A DNA stretch of 64,000 nucleotides from Megascapheus bottae (Eukaryota > Chordata > Mammalia > Rodentia > Geomyidae): contig JANJXV010000193.1 of the NCBI GenBank assembly GCA_024803745.1, forward strand, positions 372,001 through 436,000, given 5' to 3'. This document shows, piece after piece, positions 11,518 through 21,635 of the stretch (its first letter is position 1; each line of letters begins with the position of its first letter). The translations under genes were made by a program, and so were the position numbers. The notes beneath the pieces were generated by a model that was not told the origin of the DNA, ran no database searches, and was given only the letters and a program-made list of their open reading frames with translations.

Positions 11518-11930
11518 TCACACAGTACATTTAGCAGTTTTCCTCCCTCCCTGAAGAATTTCTTGGGCAGGGAGAACAGAATTATGATACTGCAGATCTT
11601 TTGGACTGTCACAATCATGAATAAAATGCTCTGAATATCCGATGGATTTTTTAAGAACAGGAGACATACGAGATCTATATGCTGTATGCATCTCATCAGG
11701 CTTAGGAGACAGAAGCATGTTCTGACACTTTATGAACTCCTCAGTCCTCACCCCTAAGTTGTTACCGTTATTACTAATCAGCTCTGGATTATGTGTAGAG
11801 CTCAAATTTAAAGTTGTTGCAAATCTCACCTTTTCCTCCACTTCGATACTACTTGCAACTGCTACTTCACAAAGACATTCATGTGGACTTTCCTGGCGTG
11901 TCTTGAACACATTTTCCATTACCTGGACAT
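11518..11930 (-). CDS. Final-exon linker of the KRAB gene, open to TGA-TGA
   Basis: The exon begins after the acceptor 'cattttag' (AG at 11931-11932). Its first two bases complete a codon with the last base of the KRAB-b-like exon, then VQVMENVFKTRQESPHECLCE leads into a 137-codon open stretch of low-complexity linker typical of the region between KRAB and the fingers. A pair of TGA codons at 11515-11520 ends it. If the upstream exons are expressed, this would be the C-terminus of a finger-less protein of about 210 residues plus the unseen first exon. Confidence 0.75.
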
Positions 11931-12334
11931 CTAAAATGAGTCATAGAAAAAAAGACACAAACATACATGAGATACAAATATTCCTTACTGTAAAGATAAT
12001 GACTTTACTTTCCCATCCTAAGTGTTAGATATTTTAAAATATAAAAGTGGAAATTGATTTGTGAGAAAAATATGCTTTTCTCCCTAATATATTAAGAAAA
12101 TGATATTTTACAATGACCAATAATGTTTTTCTGTGTTTTAGTTCTCTTTTTATATCACAGGAAATATTTATTGAAATTACCCATCTATGTATTGCTACAG
12201 TTTTATGCTGAGTACTATCTATAGCATACCTGCAGCTGTTTTTTTTCAAATACTGTTTTGTTTATACATTGAGGAATAGCTGCCTTTCTTTTATTTTTGA
12301 GAAATACTCTAAATATTGTGCTGTTTGCCTCTTT

Positions 12335-12540
12335 TTAAAACTTTCTTTTCTTTTCTTTTTTTTTTGTAGTTCATAGGCCTCGGCCCTGTCCCTGAACACT
12401 TCAGCAGAAGACTATAACCCCTATCCTTGAGCTACAGCCCCACTTCCTGTTTTCTACAGTTAACTACTGATAAGAGTCTCACGTCCTGAGTACCAGATAG
12501 GATTACCTTACCCAGTTTCAATGCTGTTTGCTTATTAACC
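12335..12540 (-). repeat. Composite B1-like plus ID SINE in the KRAB intron
   Basis: A T-rich tail (12350-12366), then 'cctcggccctgtccctgaac', 'gagctacagccccactt', 'gataagagtctcacgt', then an eroded B1-like part. Intron 2 position, between the linker exon and the KRAB-b-like exon. Confidence 0.65.
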
Positions 12541-12849
12541 ATTAAGTGAGGAACACGAATTTTTTCTAGATTCAGCGGCCACAAGTTTGGTTTATATGTC
12601 TGTTTGCCTTTGATCCAAGCAAGAACGATTCTTGAGAGTAAGGTCTTACACCTATATCCCTTCAGTTACAACTTCTCACTAAAGTCTCAATTTAGGTATT
12701 TGTGGGAATTTTGAAATTTATTTCTTTCCCTTTGAAGTCTTATAAAAATTCCTTTTCTAACACTCCTGTCCCTCAGAACCATGGAAGACCAGAAAATTCC
12801 CAGCTCATTGTCTAGTTAATTTTCTTATGTTGATTGAAACTTTGTTGTT

Positions 12850-13035
12850 TTTTTTCCTTCCATTCCTGCGTTTGAACTTAGGACCTAACCACTGTCCTTG
12901 GGTTTTCTCAAGACTAGAACCCTACCAATGAATTCATTACTTCTGGCTTTTTCTATGTATGTTGTAATAAGGAATAAAACCTGTGTCTTTGTGCATGCTA
13001 CTCAAGCACTCTACCACTAGGCTCAATTTCTGGTG
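12850..13035 (-). repeat. Dimeric ID-type SINE
   Basis: Plus-strand blocks 'cctgcgtttgaacttagg' and, about 120 bp on, 'caagcactctaccactagg' correspond to the two monomers of a minus-strand element. Confidence 0.7.
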
Positions 13036-13169
13036 GAAACGTCTGGTTTTGAATACCAGTCTCTTCCTACCAGCATAAAGATATTATCCTTATCAGAGAA
13101 TAATGCCGTGACATATTCCTTGTTTGCGCAATCATTTATAGTCTTAGTTTTAAAGAAATGAAGGAAGGA

Positions 13170-13173
13170 TATT

Positions 13174-13213
<40 letters not shown>

Positions 13214-13252
13214 TTTTTCTTTCTTCCTTTCCTTCCTTCCCTCTTTCTTCCC

Positions 13253-13312
<60 letters not shown>

Positions 13313-13545
13313 ATTTTGCAGTCATGGGACTTGAATTCTAGACCTGGCTGTTCTTCCTGAGCTCTTCAGCTCAAGGCTACTGCCCTATGTCTTTAGACTC
13401 AACCCCACTTCTCATTTTCTATTGGTTCATTGGAGAGAAGAGTCTAAGGTGTTTTTGTGATAGGTCAGTCTTTGAACCTTGATCCTCAGATCTCAGCCTC
13501 CTAAGTAGCTAGGATTACAGGCATGAGCCACGGGCTCATGGCTTT
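13170..13545 (-). repeat. Composite SINE with expanded TTTC tail
   Basis: 13170-13312 is a TTTC/TTCC microsatellite; on the minus strand it is a GAAA-type tail. It is followed by the ID part ('gagctcttcagctcaaggct'), 'gagaagagtctaagg', and the B1-like 'gtagctaggattacaggcat'. Second case in the window of a SINE tail grown into a long microsatellite. Confidence 0.8.
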
Positions 13546-13642
13546 CTCATTATATTTTGTTTCACAGTGATTTCTACAGAGAAATCTAACTTTAACTCTA
13601 CTGCCACATAGAATTCATCATATCACCCTATGATTCCTTCGT

Positions 13643-13815
13643 GCCGGGGGTTTGGGCTAGCATGCACAAAGACCTGGTTCAGTTCCTTGGTACTACATAC
13701 AAAGAAAAAGCCAGAAGTGGTGCTATGACTCCAGAAGTAGAGAGCTAGCCTTGAGAAAACCCAAGGACCATGCTCAGGCCCTGAGACCAAGCATAGGATT
13801 GGGAAAAGAAAATGA
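13643..13815 (+). repeat. Dimeric ID-type SINE
   Basis: 'gggtttgggctagcatgc' and 'ctggttcagttccttggt' form the first monomer; 'gccagaagtggtgctatgac' and 'caggccctgagaccaagc' the second, ending in an A-rich tail. Confidence 0.7.
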
Positions 13816-13956
13816 TTCTTGATTCATTCACAAAGAATTCCATAGGTTCCACACAGGATTTAGGGTAACTAAGAATATTATTGCTCAGTACATCACAACA
13901 TGAACTTACCAATGGGGCTCAGGCTCCAACATCAATATGAAGATGCATTCACTCAC

Positions 13957-14046
13957 CTGTGATATTCTTGTCAGAGGAATTTCCTATCCCGAGTTCTGCA
14001 CAGTGCTCTAGCTTGTCAATTAATACAGGTTTGGGAACACAGGGCC
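13957..14046 (-). CDS. KRAB-b-like exon
   Basis: A 90-bp exon bounded by acceptor 'taatttacag' (AG at 14047-14048) and donor 'gtgagtgaat' (GT at 13955-13956). With the last base of the KRAB-A exon it reads GPCVPKPVLIDKLEHCAE, a recognisable but weakened B-box pattern (usual core KP-x-LI-x-x-LEQG). Length and phase 1 borders fit a KRAB B/b exon. No stop inside. Confidence 0.8.
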
Positions 14047-14179
14047 CTGTAAATTAGAAACAGTAGAGAATTATTGCTTATGCTGTGTCATCATTGCTTT
14101 AAGTTCGCAGACATCCTACTCACAAGTTATCTATTAAAACTTTTTTCTCATTTCTCACTGGCTCCATGGTTGACTTTTC

Positions 14180-14325
14180 CCCAGCTCTGGATTCATTTTG
14201 TATGGCATAAACTTAGCTGTCTTGCTCAAGGCTAGAAAAATACCAGTTTGAGTCCCAGCTCCACTTACATGCATAGGTCTTCATGCATGCTAGGCAAGCA
14301 CTCAACCACAATGTCAAACTCTTGA
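14180..14325 (-). repeat. Degenerate dimeric ID-type SINE
   Basis: 'tcttgctcaaggctag' and 'tgctaggcaagcactcaacc' are about 80 bp apart on the plus strand, as in the minus-strand dimeric elements nearby, with a shortened middle. Confidence 0.55.
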
Positions 14326-14344
14326 CACTCCACTAACATTTTTG

Positions 14345-14475
14345 AGGGGATACTTGGAGTTATAGAGTTTCATGGCAATTTTTATGCCATTGCTGGCTTC
14401 AAATTAGAATTCTTAGATTTCTTCCTCCTGAATATTTTAAGATTACAGGCATGAAACATTGCACCTAGTGCCCGG
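14345..14475 (-). repeat. B1-like monomer
   Basis: 'ttgctggcttcaaattaga' followed by 'cctcctgaatattttaagat' and 'tacaggcatgaaacattgc' matches the B1-like half of the composites, without a clear ID half attached. Confidence 0.55.
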
Positions 14476-14723
14476 TTTCCTTTATAAACTCACTGTTTAG
14501 TGATTTGTAGATCCTATTTCCAATAATGATATATATTCTATTCTGGATGGTTTATCCACTTACAATTACTGTGTAAGTTTGGAATGTCGTCTCCATTAGA
14601 GGAAACATAATTTAGAACTGTTGTCAAAGTATCCTGAAGGTATCCTGAAGAATGAGTACAAAATTACCTTAGGTTTTCTTTAGAAAGTAATGATACTTCT
14701 CAGGGCCTGGAATCTTTCATTTA

Positions 14724-14963
<240 letters not shown>

Positions 14964-15059
14964 TTAGCACTGAGTTATAAACACACCATGTCTGGAATTT
15001 TATTCTTTTTTTGTTGGAATTGTATTCCTTTACTTAAATGTTTAGACTTACATGAAATA

Positions 15060-15130
15060 TTGACCTGTAAAGCTTAGGGATGGTGCCTAGGCCCAGAGTT
15101 CAAGTCCCAAGACCCACAAAAAAATAAAAA
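15060..15130 (+). repeat. 3' monomer of an ID-type SINE
   Basis: 'gggatggtgcctaggcccag', a 'gagttcaagtccc' B box and an A-rich tail to about 15130; no 5' part. Confidence 0.6.
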
Positions 15131-15135
15131 GGCAA

Positions 15136-15300
15136 GCCAGGTGTTGGTGGCTCACGCCTGTCATCCTAGCTACTCAGGAGACTGATATCTGAGGACCATG
15201 GTTTCAAAGCCAGCCTGGCACAAAATTCCATGAGACTCCTTTCCAATTACCCACCATAAAATGTTTAATGGCTTGTGGCATATCATGGTAGAGCAATTGT
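15136..15300 (+). repeat. B1-like SINE
   Basis: 'gtggctcacgcctgtcatcc' and 'agctactcaggagactgat' are 7SL/B1 hallmarks, and 'ccagcctggcacaaaattcc' continues the composite. The ID half is eroded after 'taatggcttgtgg'. Confidence 0.75.
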
Positions 15301-15504
15301 GGTATCGACAGAAATAAGTCGGGGGAGTAGATTTAGGTTATAAATGGAATTATTCCATTGAAAAGGAACTACATTATATGATGACATATGCTGATACTGA
15401 GAGAATATTGCAAAATCTTAGGGTATCAAGTAATAATACTGTGAAGTACACCCAGAATGTTAATCTTCTATGTCTGGCATAATAATCACTTGCAGAAGAA
15501 ACTA

Positions 15505-15760
15505 TTTTTTCTTTTTTTTTTGGCTGGGGGATTTGTACGGCTTGAACTCTGGGCCTGGGCACTGTTCCTGAGCTCTTCAACTCAAGGCTACCACCCTACC
15601 TATAAAGCCTCAGTGCCATTTCCCATATTCTAGTGGTTAACTGTCGATGAGAGTCTCATAGACTTTCTAATGCCCAGGCTGGCTTTGAACCAAATCTTTA
15701 GATATCAGCCTGATATCTGAGTAGCTAGGATTACAGGTATAAGGCACTGCACCTGGCAAG
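15505..15760 (-). repeat. Composite B1-like plus ID SINE
   Basis: Well preserved. Plus strand reads T-rich tail, 'gcttgaactctgggcctggg', 'gagctcttcaactcaaggct', 'gagagtctcatag', then 'gtagctaggattacagg'. Confidence 0.8.
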
Positions 15761-15854
15761 AAATTTATTTCTTGCTGTTTTATACTACAAATTTACTGTA
15801 TGTTTTACTTTTTCAAAAAGACTGAGGATGACCATTGTTCTGTATATAATGGGA

Positions 15855-15995
15855 AGAGGGGTAGGGAGCTGTGAGCAGAAGAACTGAGGGGCAATACTCA
15901 GGGTAGGACAATAGCCTTAAACTAAAGAGCTCACGGCCCAAGGTCCAAGCCCCATGACTTTCCCCACTACCCCACAAAAAAAAGGGAAAAAAATT
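15855..15995 (+). repeat. ID-type SINE, single monomer
   Basis: 'gggtaggacaatagcctt', 'aaagagctcacggcccaagg' and 'ccaagccccatgac' are followed by an A-rich tail at 15975-15993. Confidence 0.6.
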
Positions 15996-16151
15996 GGAGA
16001 TTGGAGAGGATTTTCTAAAAAGAATATATAGAAATTGTAGTTCAAAATGTAGAAAGAAGTTCAATATTAACAGTCATGAGAAAAATTAAAATTACAATGA
16101 AATCATTACTTTAAGTATATTAATATAAATATACTTTTAAACAAAAAGATC

Positions 16152-16193
16152 CACATACACACACAAACACACACACACACACACACGCATACA
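16152..16193. repeat. CA microsatellite
   Basis: About 40 bp of CA repeats with two interruptions. Confidence 0.9.
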
Positions 16194-16214
16194 AAAAAAC
16201 AACTTTCAAAGTCT

Positions 16215-16735
16215 AACTATTACTGGGAAGGTAGTGAGAAGAAGTAGAACTTTGGAATAGTTCTGCAAGGAATATAAAACAATCAAAAATTGCGTGGAGA
16301 GTGCTAAAAAAAGTACTAAATATAGAATTACATAGAAATATGGTCCAACACTTCTATTTCTAGATTTGTACCTAATGGAAGAGAAAGCAGAGACTAGAAC
16401 AAATATGTGGAGAATCCATTCACAACTATTAATAATAATCCAAAGATAGAAATATGCAAAACAATGCATTGAAAAGGAAGAACATTTTACTGTATTTTAC
16501 AGATGAATCTTGATTACAGTAAACTAAAAATACAGCAGTCATAAAGGAAGAGCTAGGGTATGTTTTCCCTTCCAGAGCTTCCAAGGATCAACAAACCCTT
16601 GGAGCCAAAAAGCACGATGGTTCCAGAGAATGGAGTAGAGAGGAACAGGAGCTGAATGTTTAATGATTATACATGGAAGATGAAAATTGCTCTAGATGGG
16701 TAGAATGAAGAGAGAACTGTACCCTAAACAATGGT
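16215..16735 (+). mobile_element. Ancient L1 3' end (L1M-like)
   Basis: Degraded but recognisable ORF2 C-terminal and 3'UTR words of old mammalian L1s: 'gaagagaaagcagagacta' and 'attcacaactattaat', then 'ctgaatgtttaatgatt' and 'ggaagatgaaaattgctc' near 16650-16695. Much older than the array L1s, and on the opposite strand. Ends are approximate. Confidence 0.6.
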
Positions 16736-16848
16736 TATGTAGCCACACAGGATGGGACACACCTATACTCTCTGATCTTGGGAAACTCAAGAAGGATTTC
16801 TAGCCATCCTGGATGCATGGAAAGATCTATCATAAAAACTAATGTGGA

Positions 16849-17020
16849 GGGGCTGGGAGTTTGGCATAGTTGTAGAGTGCTTGTATGAAGACGAAGGTTC
16901 AATTCCGCAGTACCACATACACAGAAAAAACCAGAAGTAGTGCTGTGGCTCAAGTAGAAGATCACTAGGCTTGAGGAAAGCTGAAGGACAGTGCTTAAAC
17001 CGAGTTTAAAAAAAACCCAG
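16849..17020 (+). repeat. Dimeric ID-type SINE
   Basis: 'ggggctgggagtttggcata' and 'ggttcaattccgcagtacc' form monomer one; 'gtgctgtggctcaagtagaa' starts monomer two, whose B box is damaged; A-rich end near 17008-17018. Confidence 0.75.
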
Positions 17021-17024
17021 AAAG

Positions 17025-17280
17025 CTGAGCATGATGGGGTGGTGGCTCACTTCTATAATCCTAGATACTCAGGAGGCTGAGATCTGAGGATCAAGGTTTA
17101 AAGCCATCCTGGCACAAAAAGACCTGAGACACTTATCTCCAATTTACCTTTAGAAAATGGGAAGTGGGGCTTGGCTCCAGGGTAAGGTGGTAGCCTGGAG
17201 CTGAAGAGCTCAGGGATAGTGCCCAGGCTGAGTTCAAGATCTATGACCCACCAAAAAAAAACCAAACAACAAAAAATAAG
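17025..17280 (+). repeat. Composite B1-like plus ID SINE
   Basis: 'gtggctcacttctataatcc' and 'gatactcaggaggctgagat' (B1-like), 'gagacacttatctcc' linker, then 'gaagagctcagggatagtgc' (ID half) and an A/CAA-rich tail to about 17278. This is the last repeat before the array edge. Confidence 0.8.
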
Positions 17281-17712
17281 ATGGAAAAAATTGAATTCTG
17301 TGAATTTTATCAGGCATATTAATGTCTTTTTTTACGGTTGAAATAACAAATTGTTTGCAAAAAAGTTTTTACCTAGAAATGTACACTACAAATGGAATTA
17401 ACAACAAACACAAAATATGCAAAAGATACAAATTATCACAATATGGGTATCCTGCTTCTGTATCTTTCACTGACTCTTGTTCAAATGAGTCACATATTCT
17501 GAATCATTTCTCCCAGTCGATATATGCCACAAGTGTTAGCTTGTACTGTACTTCTTGGGAAATCAAAAGCAAATACTAAGCAAATGTGTGTTAGATTTTG
17601 TCAACAGTGATATTTCAAATATAAATCCCTACTCATTGCATTATTTAATATCAATGCCGGAATCTAACTTACACTGGCAGAATCTTCAATCTTTTGAGAA
17701 TCTTCAAAAGGC
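17281..17712. other. Left flank of the tandem array
   Basis: AT-rich unique-looking sequence without a gene call. It joins the array at 17713 with no D copy and no L1 3' end. At the join the flank and the L1 share only the short word TGTGTAAA, so the edge is a break inside L1 ORF2. Confidence 0.7.
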
Positions 17713-18057
17713 TGTGTAAATATTTAGGATCGTTATATCTTCCTGGAGGAAAGATCCCTTTAGTAGTATGTAGTAACCTTCTTTGTCTTTTCTTATTAAT
17801 TTTAGTTTGAAGTCTATTGTATCTGATATGAGGATGGCAACTCCAGCCTGTTTATGGGGGCAGTTAGCTTGATAGAGGTTATTCCAACCTCTCACTTTCA
17901 AAAGATGATTGTTTTGGGGTAAGATGTGTCTCTTGAAGACAGCAGAACGATGGCTGTTGATTTTGATCCAACTAGACAGCCTATGCCATTTAATTGGAGA
18001 GTTAAGTCCATTGATATTGAGAGTTAGGATTGAGAGATATTTATTAGTTCCCACCAT
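17713..18057 (-). pseudogene. L1-A ORF2, N-terminal endonuclease fragment
   Basis: Starts MVGTNKYLSILTLNINGLN, the conserved L1 ORF2 start that leads into the APE-like endonuclease. A local 1-bp difference makes this copy read straight through the point (HILPQNNHLLKV) where the other copies shift frame. It is cut at 17713 after ITILNIYT, so it has no catalytic core beyond the first motif. Confidence 0.85.
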
Positions 18058-18105
18058 TTTAAAAAGCTTTTAGTAGGGCCTGTGTCTTGACAGTTCTTGT
18101 GGTCC

Positions 18106-19289
18106 TTAGACGGTATGCTGTTTAGGTGCCATTTCTTGCCCTATATTGCATTTATTTTGGTTTTCTATGTATAGAGCATCTTTGAGAATTCTCTGTAGTG
18201 TTGGTTTTGTTTCGACATATTGTTGCAGCTTTTCCCTGGAATTGAATGTTTTTATTGTTCCCTCAGTTATGAATGAGAGCTTAGCTGGCTACAGTATTCT
18301 TGGTTGGTAGTTATTTGATTTAAGGGCATGACATATATGTTTCCAGTCACTTCGTGCTTGCATGGTCTCTGCTGAGACATCTGGGGTTATTCTGAATGGT
18401 TTGCCTTTATAGGTTACTGATCCCTTTTCCCTGGCTGCCTATAGGATCTTTTCTTTCGTTTCTATTGATCCAGTTCGGATCACAATGTGGCGGTGGGATA
18501 TTCTTTTCTGGTCAGGTCTGTTTGCGGTTCTAAAAGCTTCTCGTATCTGGATGGGCCTGCCCTTCTGGATATTTGGGAAATTCTCTGAGATGATTCCCTG
18601 AAGTATATTTCCAATACCATTGACCTCTTTCTCCACGCCCTCCTCAATACAAACTAGCCTTAAATTAGGCTTCCTAATTGTATCTTGGACCTCCTGAAGC
18701 GCTCTCTCATATTTCCTAGATTTGGATTGACTCATTTTCTGTTCTTTATAATACCTAAATTATCTTCAGCCACGGAAATTCTCTCCTCTGCAATGTCTAA
18801 CCTGCTATCAAAGCTATCTACTTTATTTTTCATCTCCCTTGCTTCTAATTGCTCACTTTTGATGCCTTGCATCCCTTGTTTTAGATCATGTATGGATTTC
18901 TTTATCTCCTTGATTTCCTTTTGAGTGGTTAGCTCAGTAGCTTTATTTTCTTTGGACATTTGCTGGAGTTTGGTCACGTTTTTATTTGTGGATTCTTTGA
19001 ATTCATCCATCTTTCTTTGAAAAACCTTTATTATGGCCTCCTTTATGGCTTCTTCTTTTTCACTTATCACCTTGTTTTTGCTTTCCTCTTGTTCAGGTAT
19101 GGCTTCCTCCATTATCTCTTTCTTTATATTTTCACATTTTTCATTAATGATGTTTATCAATTGCATTTGTTTAGCAATTGGAAGACTCTCCTCTAGGTTT
19201 GCCAGTGACTGTTCCATTGTCTGTTTACATTGGGTGGGGGATGTTGTTTCTTGATTTGACATTTTTCTTGAGTTTCTTGTTCTGCCCAT
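18106..19289 (-). pseudogene. L1-A ORF1, broken
   Basis: ORF1 encodes the L1 RNA-binding chaperone. The first part (MGRTRNSRKMSNQ..., 185 codons) is the N-terminus and coiled coil and ends in an ATGA overlap at 18732-18735. The second part (MSQSKSRKYERALQ...) is the RRM region with NLRLV and QGIISENFPNIQ. A private TAG after ETKEKIL shortens it at 18439. The C-terminal domain (PAKLSFITEGKIK...) follows a TAG shared by the other copies. Confidence 0.88.
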
Positions 19290-19852
19290 TTGAAAATGGG
19301 AGCAAGATTACTACTAAATACGATTATAGATTTTCAGATATAACCAACCTAGACCTCTGTAGCTGGCAGACACTAGATGTTCACAAGTTTTGATTGGTAT
19401 TATCACTCTTTCTTTTTGTGCACATACAGACCAGCCTAATACAACCACTGAAATGCGATTTATACCCAAAACAATAAGCCTCTCAATCCAATCTCTATTG
19501 TCTTTAAGTCCCTCTGAGCCTAGAGAATAATTAACCACCTACATATACAATATTGCTCAACAGCCATCAAGTGTAGATCCGTGCAGTATAAGGGTTGAAA
19601 GACGAGCAGAGGTCCAGAGATAGAAAAAAAGAATGAGAGAGGTCAGGGGAGGTGCAAGAGTATTAACGTAGGAGTGTAAGAATATTGTAGTAATGAAGAA
19701 AAGTTATAGCATAAGGATAACTAACATAAGTTGGTAAGTAGGTAGCATATTTGAGTACAAAGTTTGAAAAGTATTAGAATAAAACTTATGTGTTGCTGCA
19801 CGACTAGCTCTTAGCCCAACCAGTGGCCTCACAGTGGACCATGGGATGGATC
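19290..19852 (-). promoter_or_regulatory. L1-A 5'UTR (putative internal promoter)
   Basis: About 560 bp between the ORF1 start and the D junction. It occurs at the same place in every unit and is not present beside D-anc, so it belongs to the L1. Autonomous L1s carry a pol II promoter here. In this edge copy nothing of the L1 transcription stop remains downstream, and the next gene on the same strand is the KRAB gene. Promoter activity is inferred, not seen. Confidence 0.6.
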
Positions 19853-21224
19853 TGTTTTTCTTGTCTACATTGAGGGAAAGGGGTATTTCACAAGATGCAG
19901 AAGCGAAGATTTCAGAAGCAAATGCTGTGAGTGAATTAGCTCGTAAAAAGCATTTTTATTTTCTTTTATCTTTCTGCCAGTCTTGGGGCTTGAATTCAGG
20001 GCCTGAGCACTGTCCTCAGGTTTTCTCAAGTCTAGCCCTCTGCCACTTGAGCCACAGTGCCACATCGAGATTTTCTATCTATGTGGTACTGAGCAATCAA
20101 ACCCAGATCTTCATGGATGCTAGGCAAGCACTTTAACACAATGCCAAACTCTCAACCCTTACATAGTAATTATAAAGTCATCATCATTATCATCATATCC
20201 AAATATCCTTTCTCCTACAAAGAATGAACACTTAACTGTGTCTAATGCTTTTTTTTAATTTCACTAATTCTTCTGTGTTTTTCCCTCTTGCATTTTTTAC
20301 ACATGACAGCAAAGCTAATCATCAGGAAAAAATTGATTAGGATACAGAAACCTAATAATATCCTAGTAGATTGACGTCAAAAATATGTGCAAGATGCCCT
20401 GTGTGTTTGACCTAGTGGGAGAGTCCTTGGCTACCAAGCAGTAAGCCTCAGGTTTGATTCCTCATTACCACATACATAGAAAACGCTGCAAGTGGTGCTG
20501 TGGCTCGGTGGGACAGCTAAAGCCTAAAGAAAGCCCAAGAACAATGTTCACACTCTGAGGTCAAGTCCCAAGACTAGCAAAAACAAAAAAAATTCGACAA
20601 GGGGCAAAATGCAGGCAGAGAAGGCACTGTGAAGCAAATGTTTTGTAAAGGATGAGGGCAATATTGACCCTTAAGTTTGGATCTTACCTAAGAAAGGCTC
20701 CTTGAGCCTGAGACCAGACTGGTAGTTGGGCCTAGTGGAAGACATTGGGATTGGACAAATAAGGTGTGCTGTATACTACATCCACATGTATATTGTGAGA
20801 TTGGAGGAGAGATTCAGCCTCCAGTATGTCTTTGGTGAGGTCTTTTGTGAGCAAGGTTCTTTGGTCATTGGGCCCTGAAAGGTGACCCTGCCTCCCTCAC
20901 AATGGAACAGAATATGGAACCCTGGTAACCAAGCCACTGTAACTAACAACCAGCTCAAGCCAGCTCACTTGGCCTGTGGCTCAGGAGGAAGAAAGATGTT
21001 GCTGTGCTGTTGCCAAAGGTCAGGAAACTCGAGTCTCAGGCATGGAAGTTGTGGATGTCTTACTCGAAGATGTACATGCTAGATCATTGCCAAGCCACAA
21101 ATCCAGTATAACAGAACTTTCTCTAAGAAGAAGGCCAGGAAAATCCAGGGCAACCAGATGAGGTAAATTTCTAAGAAGAAATGTATTTGACCCCATCATC
21201 CTCCCCACACACTACAACTTTCTT
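19853..21224 (+). repeat. Spacer D, copy A
   Basis: Non-L1 part of the unit, 1,372 bp, and the reverse complement of D-anc. It contains a minus-strand dimeric SINE (about 19967-20150), an interrupted CAT run (20178-20196), a plus-strand dimeric SINE (about 20395-20600) and a 600-bp SINE-free block to the L1 tail. The left end (tgtttttcttgtctac) touches the L1-A 5'UTR and the right end (gttgtag complement, then ttctt) touches the L1-B poly(A). No coding potential is conserved between D and D-anc. Confidence 0.92.
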
Positions 21225-21235
21225 TTTTTTCATTT

Positions 21236-21241
21236 TTTATT
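21236..21241 (-). terminator. L1-B poly(A) signal AATAAA
   Basis: On the minus strand AATAAA is followed by AATG and an A8 run that joins D at 21224. The same signal recurs at the 3' end of the other copies, but L1 signals are known to be weak and read-through into D would be expected. Confidence 0.75.
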
Positions 21242-21335
21242 GTAATTAGTAAAAGGGTTAGATGATATTTGCCAGAGAGAAGGTGCATTAATTCACATAC
21301 ATTGATACCCTTTCACATGTCTTGGTACCCATTTC

Positions 21336-21382
21336 CCTCCAACCCCACACCCCCTACCCGTCTTGGTTTTCCCCCCTTCCCT
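21336..21382 (-). other. G-rich polypurine tract of the L1 3'UTR
   Basis: The minus strand reads as a run of G3-G6 blocks separated by short A/T spacers (plus-strand C-runs 'cccccctt', 'cacaccccct'). Such tracts are usual in mammalian L1 3'UTRs and can form G-quadruplexes. Present in every complete unit, so it recurs every 7.4 kb. Confidence 0.75.
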
Positions 21383-21635
21383 ATCAAATTTCAAATATCC
21401 AAATACAAATAAATTCAATATATCAGATAACAAAGTGAGATACTATACCAATATGGGATAACCAAGGGACAGCAAGCGAGATGAGAGACAACATAGTACA
21501 TTAAGGACAACAATCATTCATTATATGGCTTTTGTGTCAATATCCTGGAGGTCCTTTCAATTAGCTTCACATTATATGGCCTTATATATGGCCTTTTGCT
21601 CTATTGCCAATCTCTGCTAGTAGAGCCCAAGGTTT

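Larger units (their letters stand above)
17713..19852 (-). mobile_element. L1-A: edge copy, 3'-truncated
   Basis: Contains the 5'UTR (19290-19852), all of ORF1 (18106-19289) and the first ~115 codons of ORF2, then stops at the array edge. The rest of ORF2, 3'UTR and poly(A) are missing. It carries more private changes than the inner copies, for example in the ORF2 start region and around 18380-18420, as expected for an array-edge unit that escapes homogenisation. Confidence 0.92.

Noticed and set aside
20776..21208. Small open frames in the SINE-free part of D, conserved across units and partly in D-anc (1626-2074)
   Set aside because: Conservation among units is explained by recent duplication. 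Against D-anc the frames shift and gain stops, and no start context, splice site or motif is shared.
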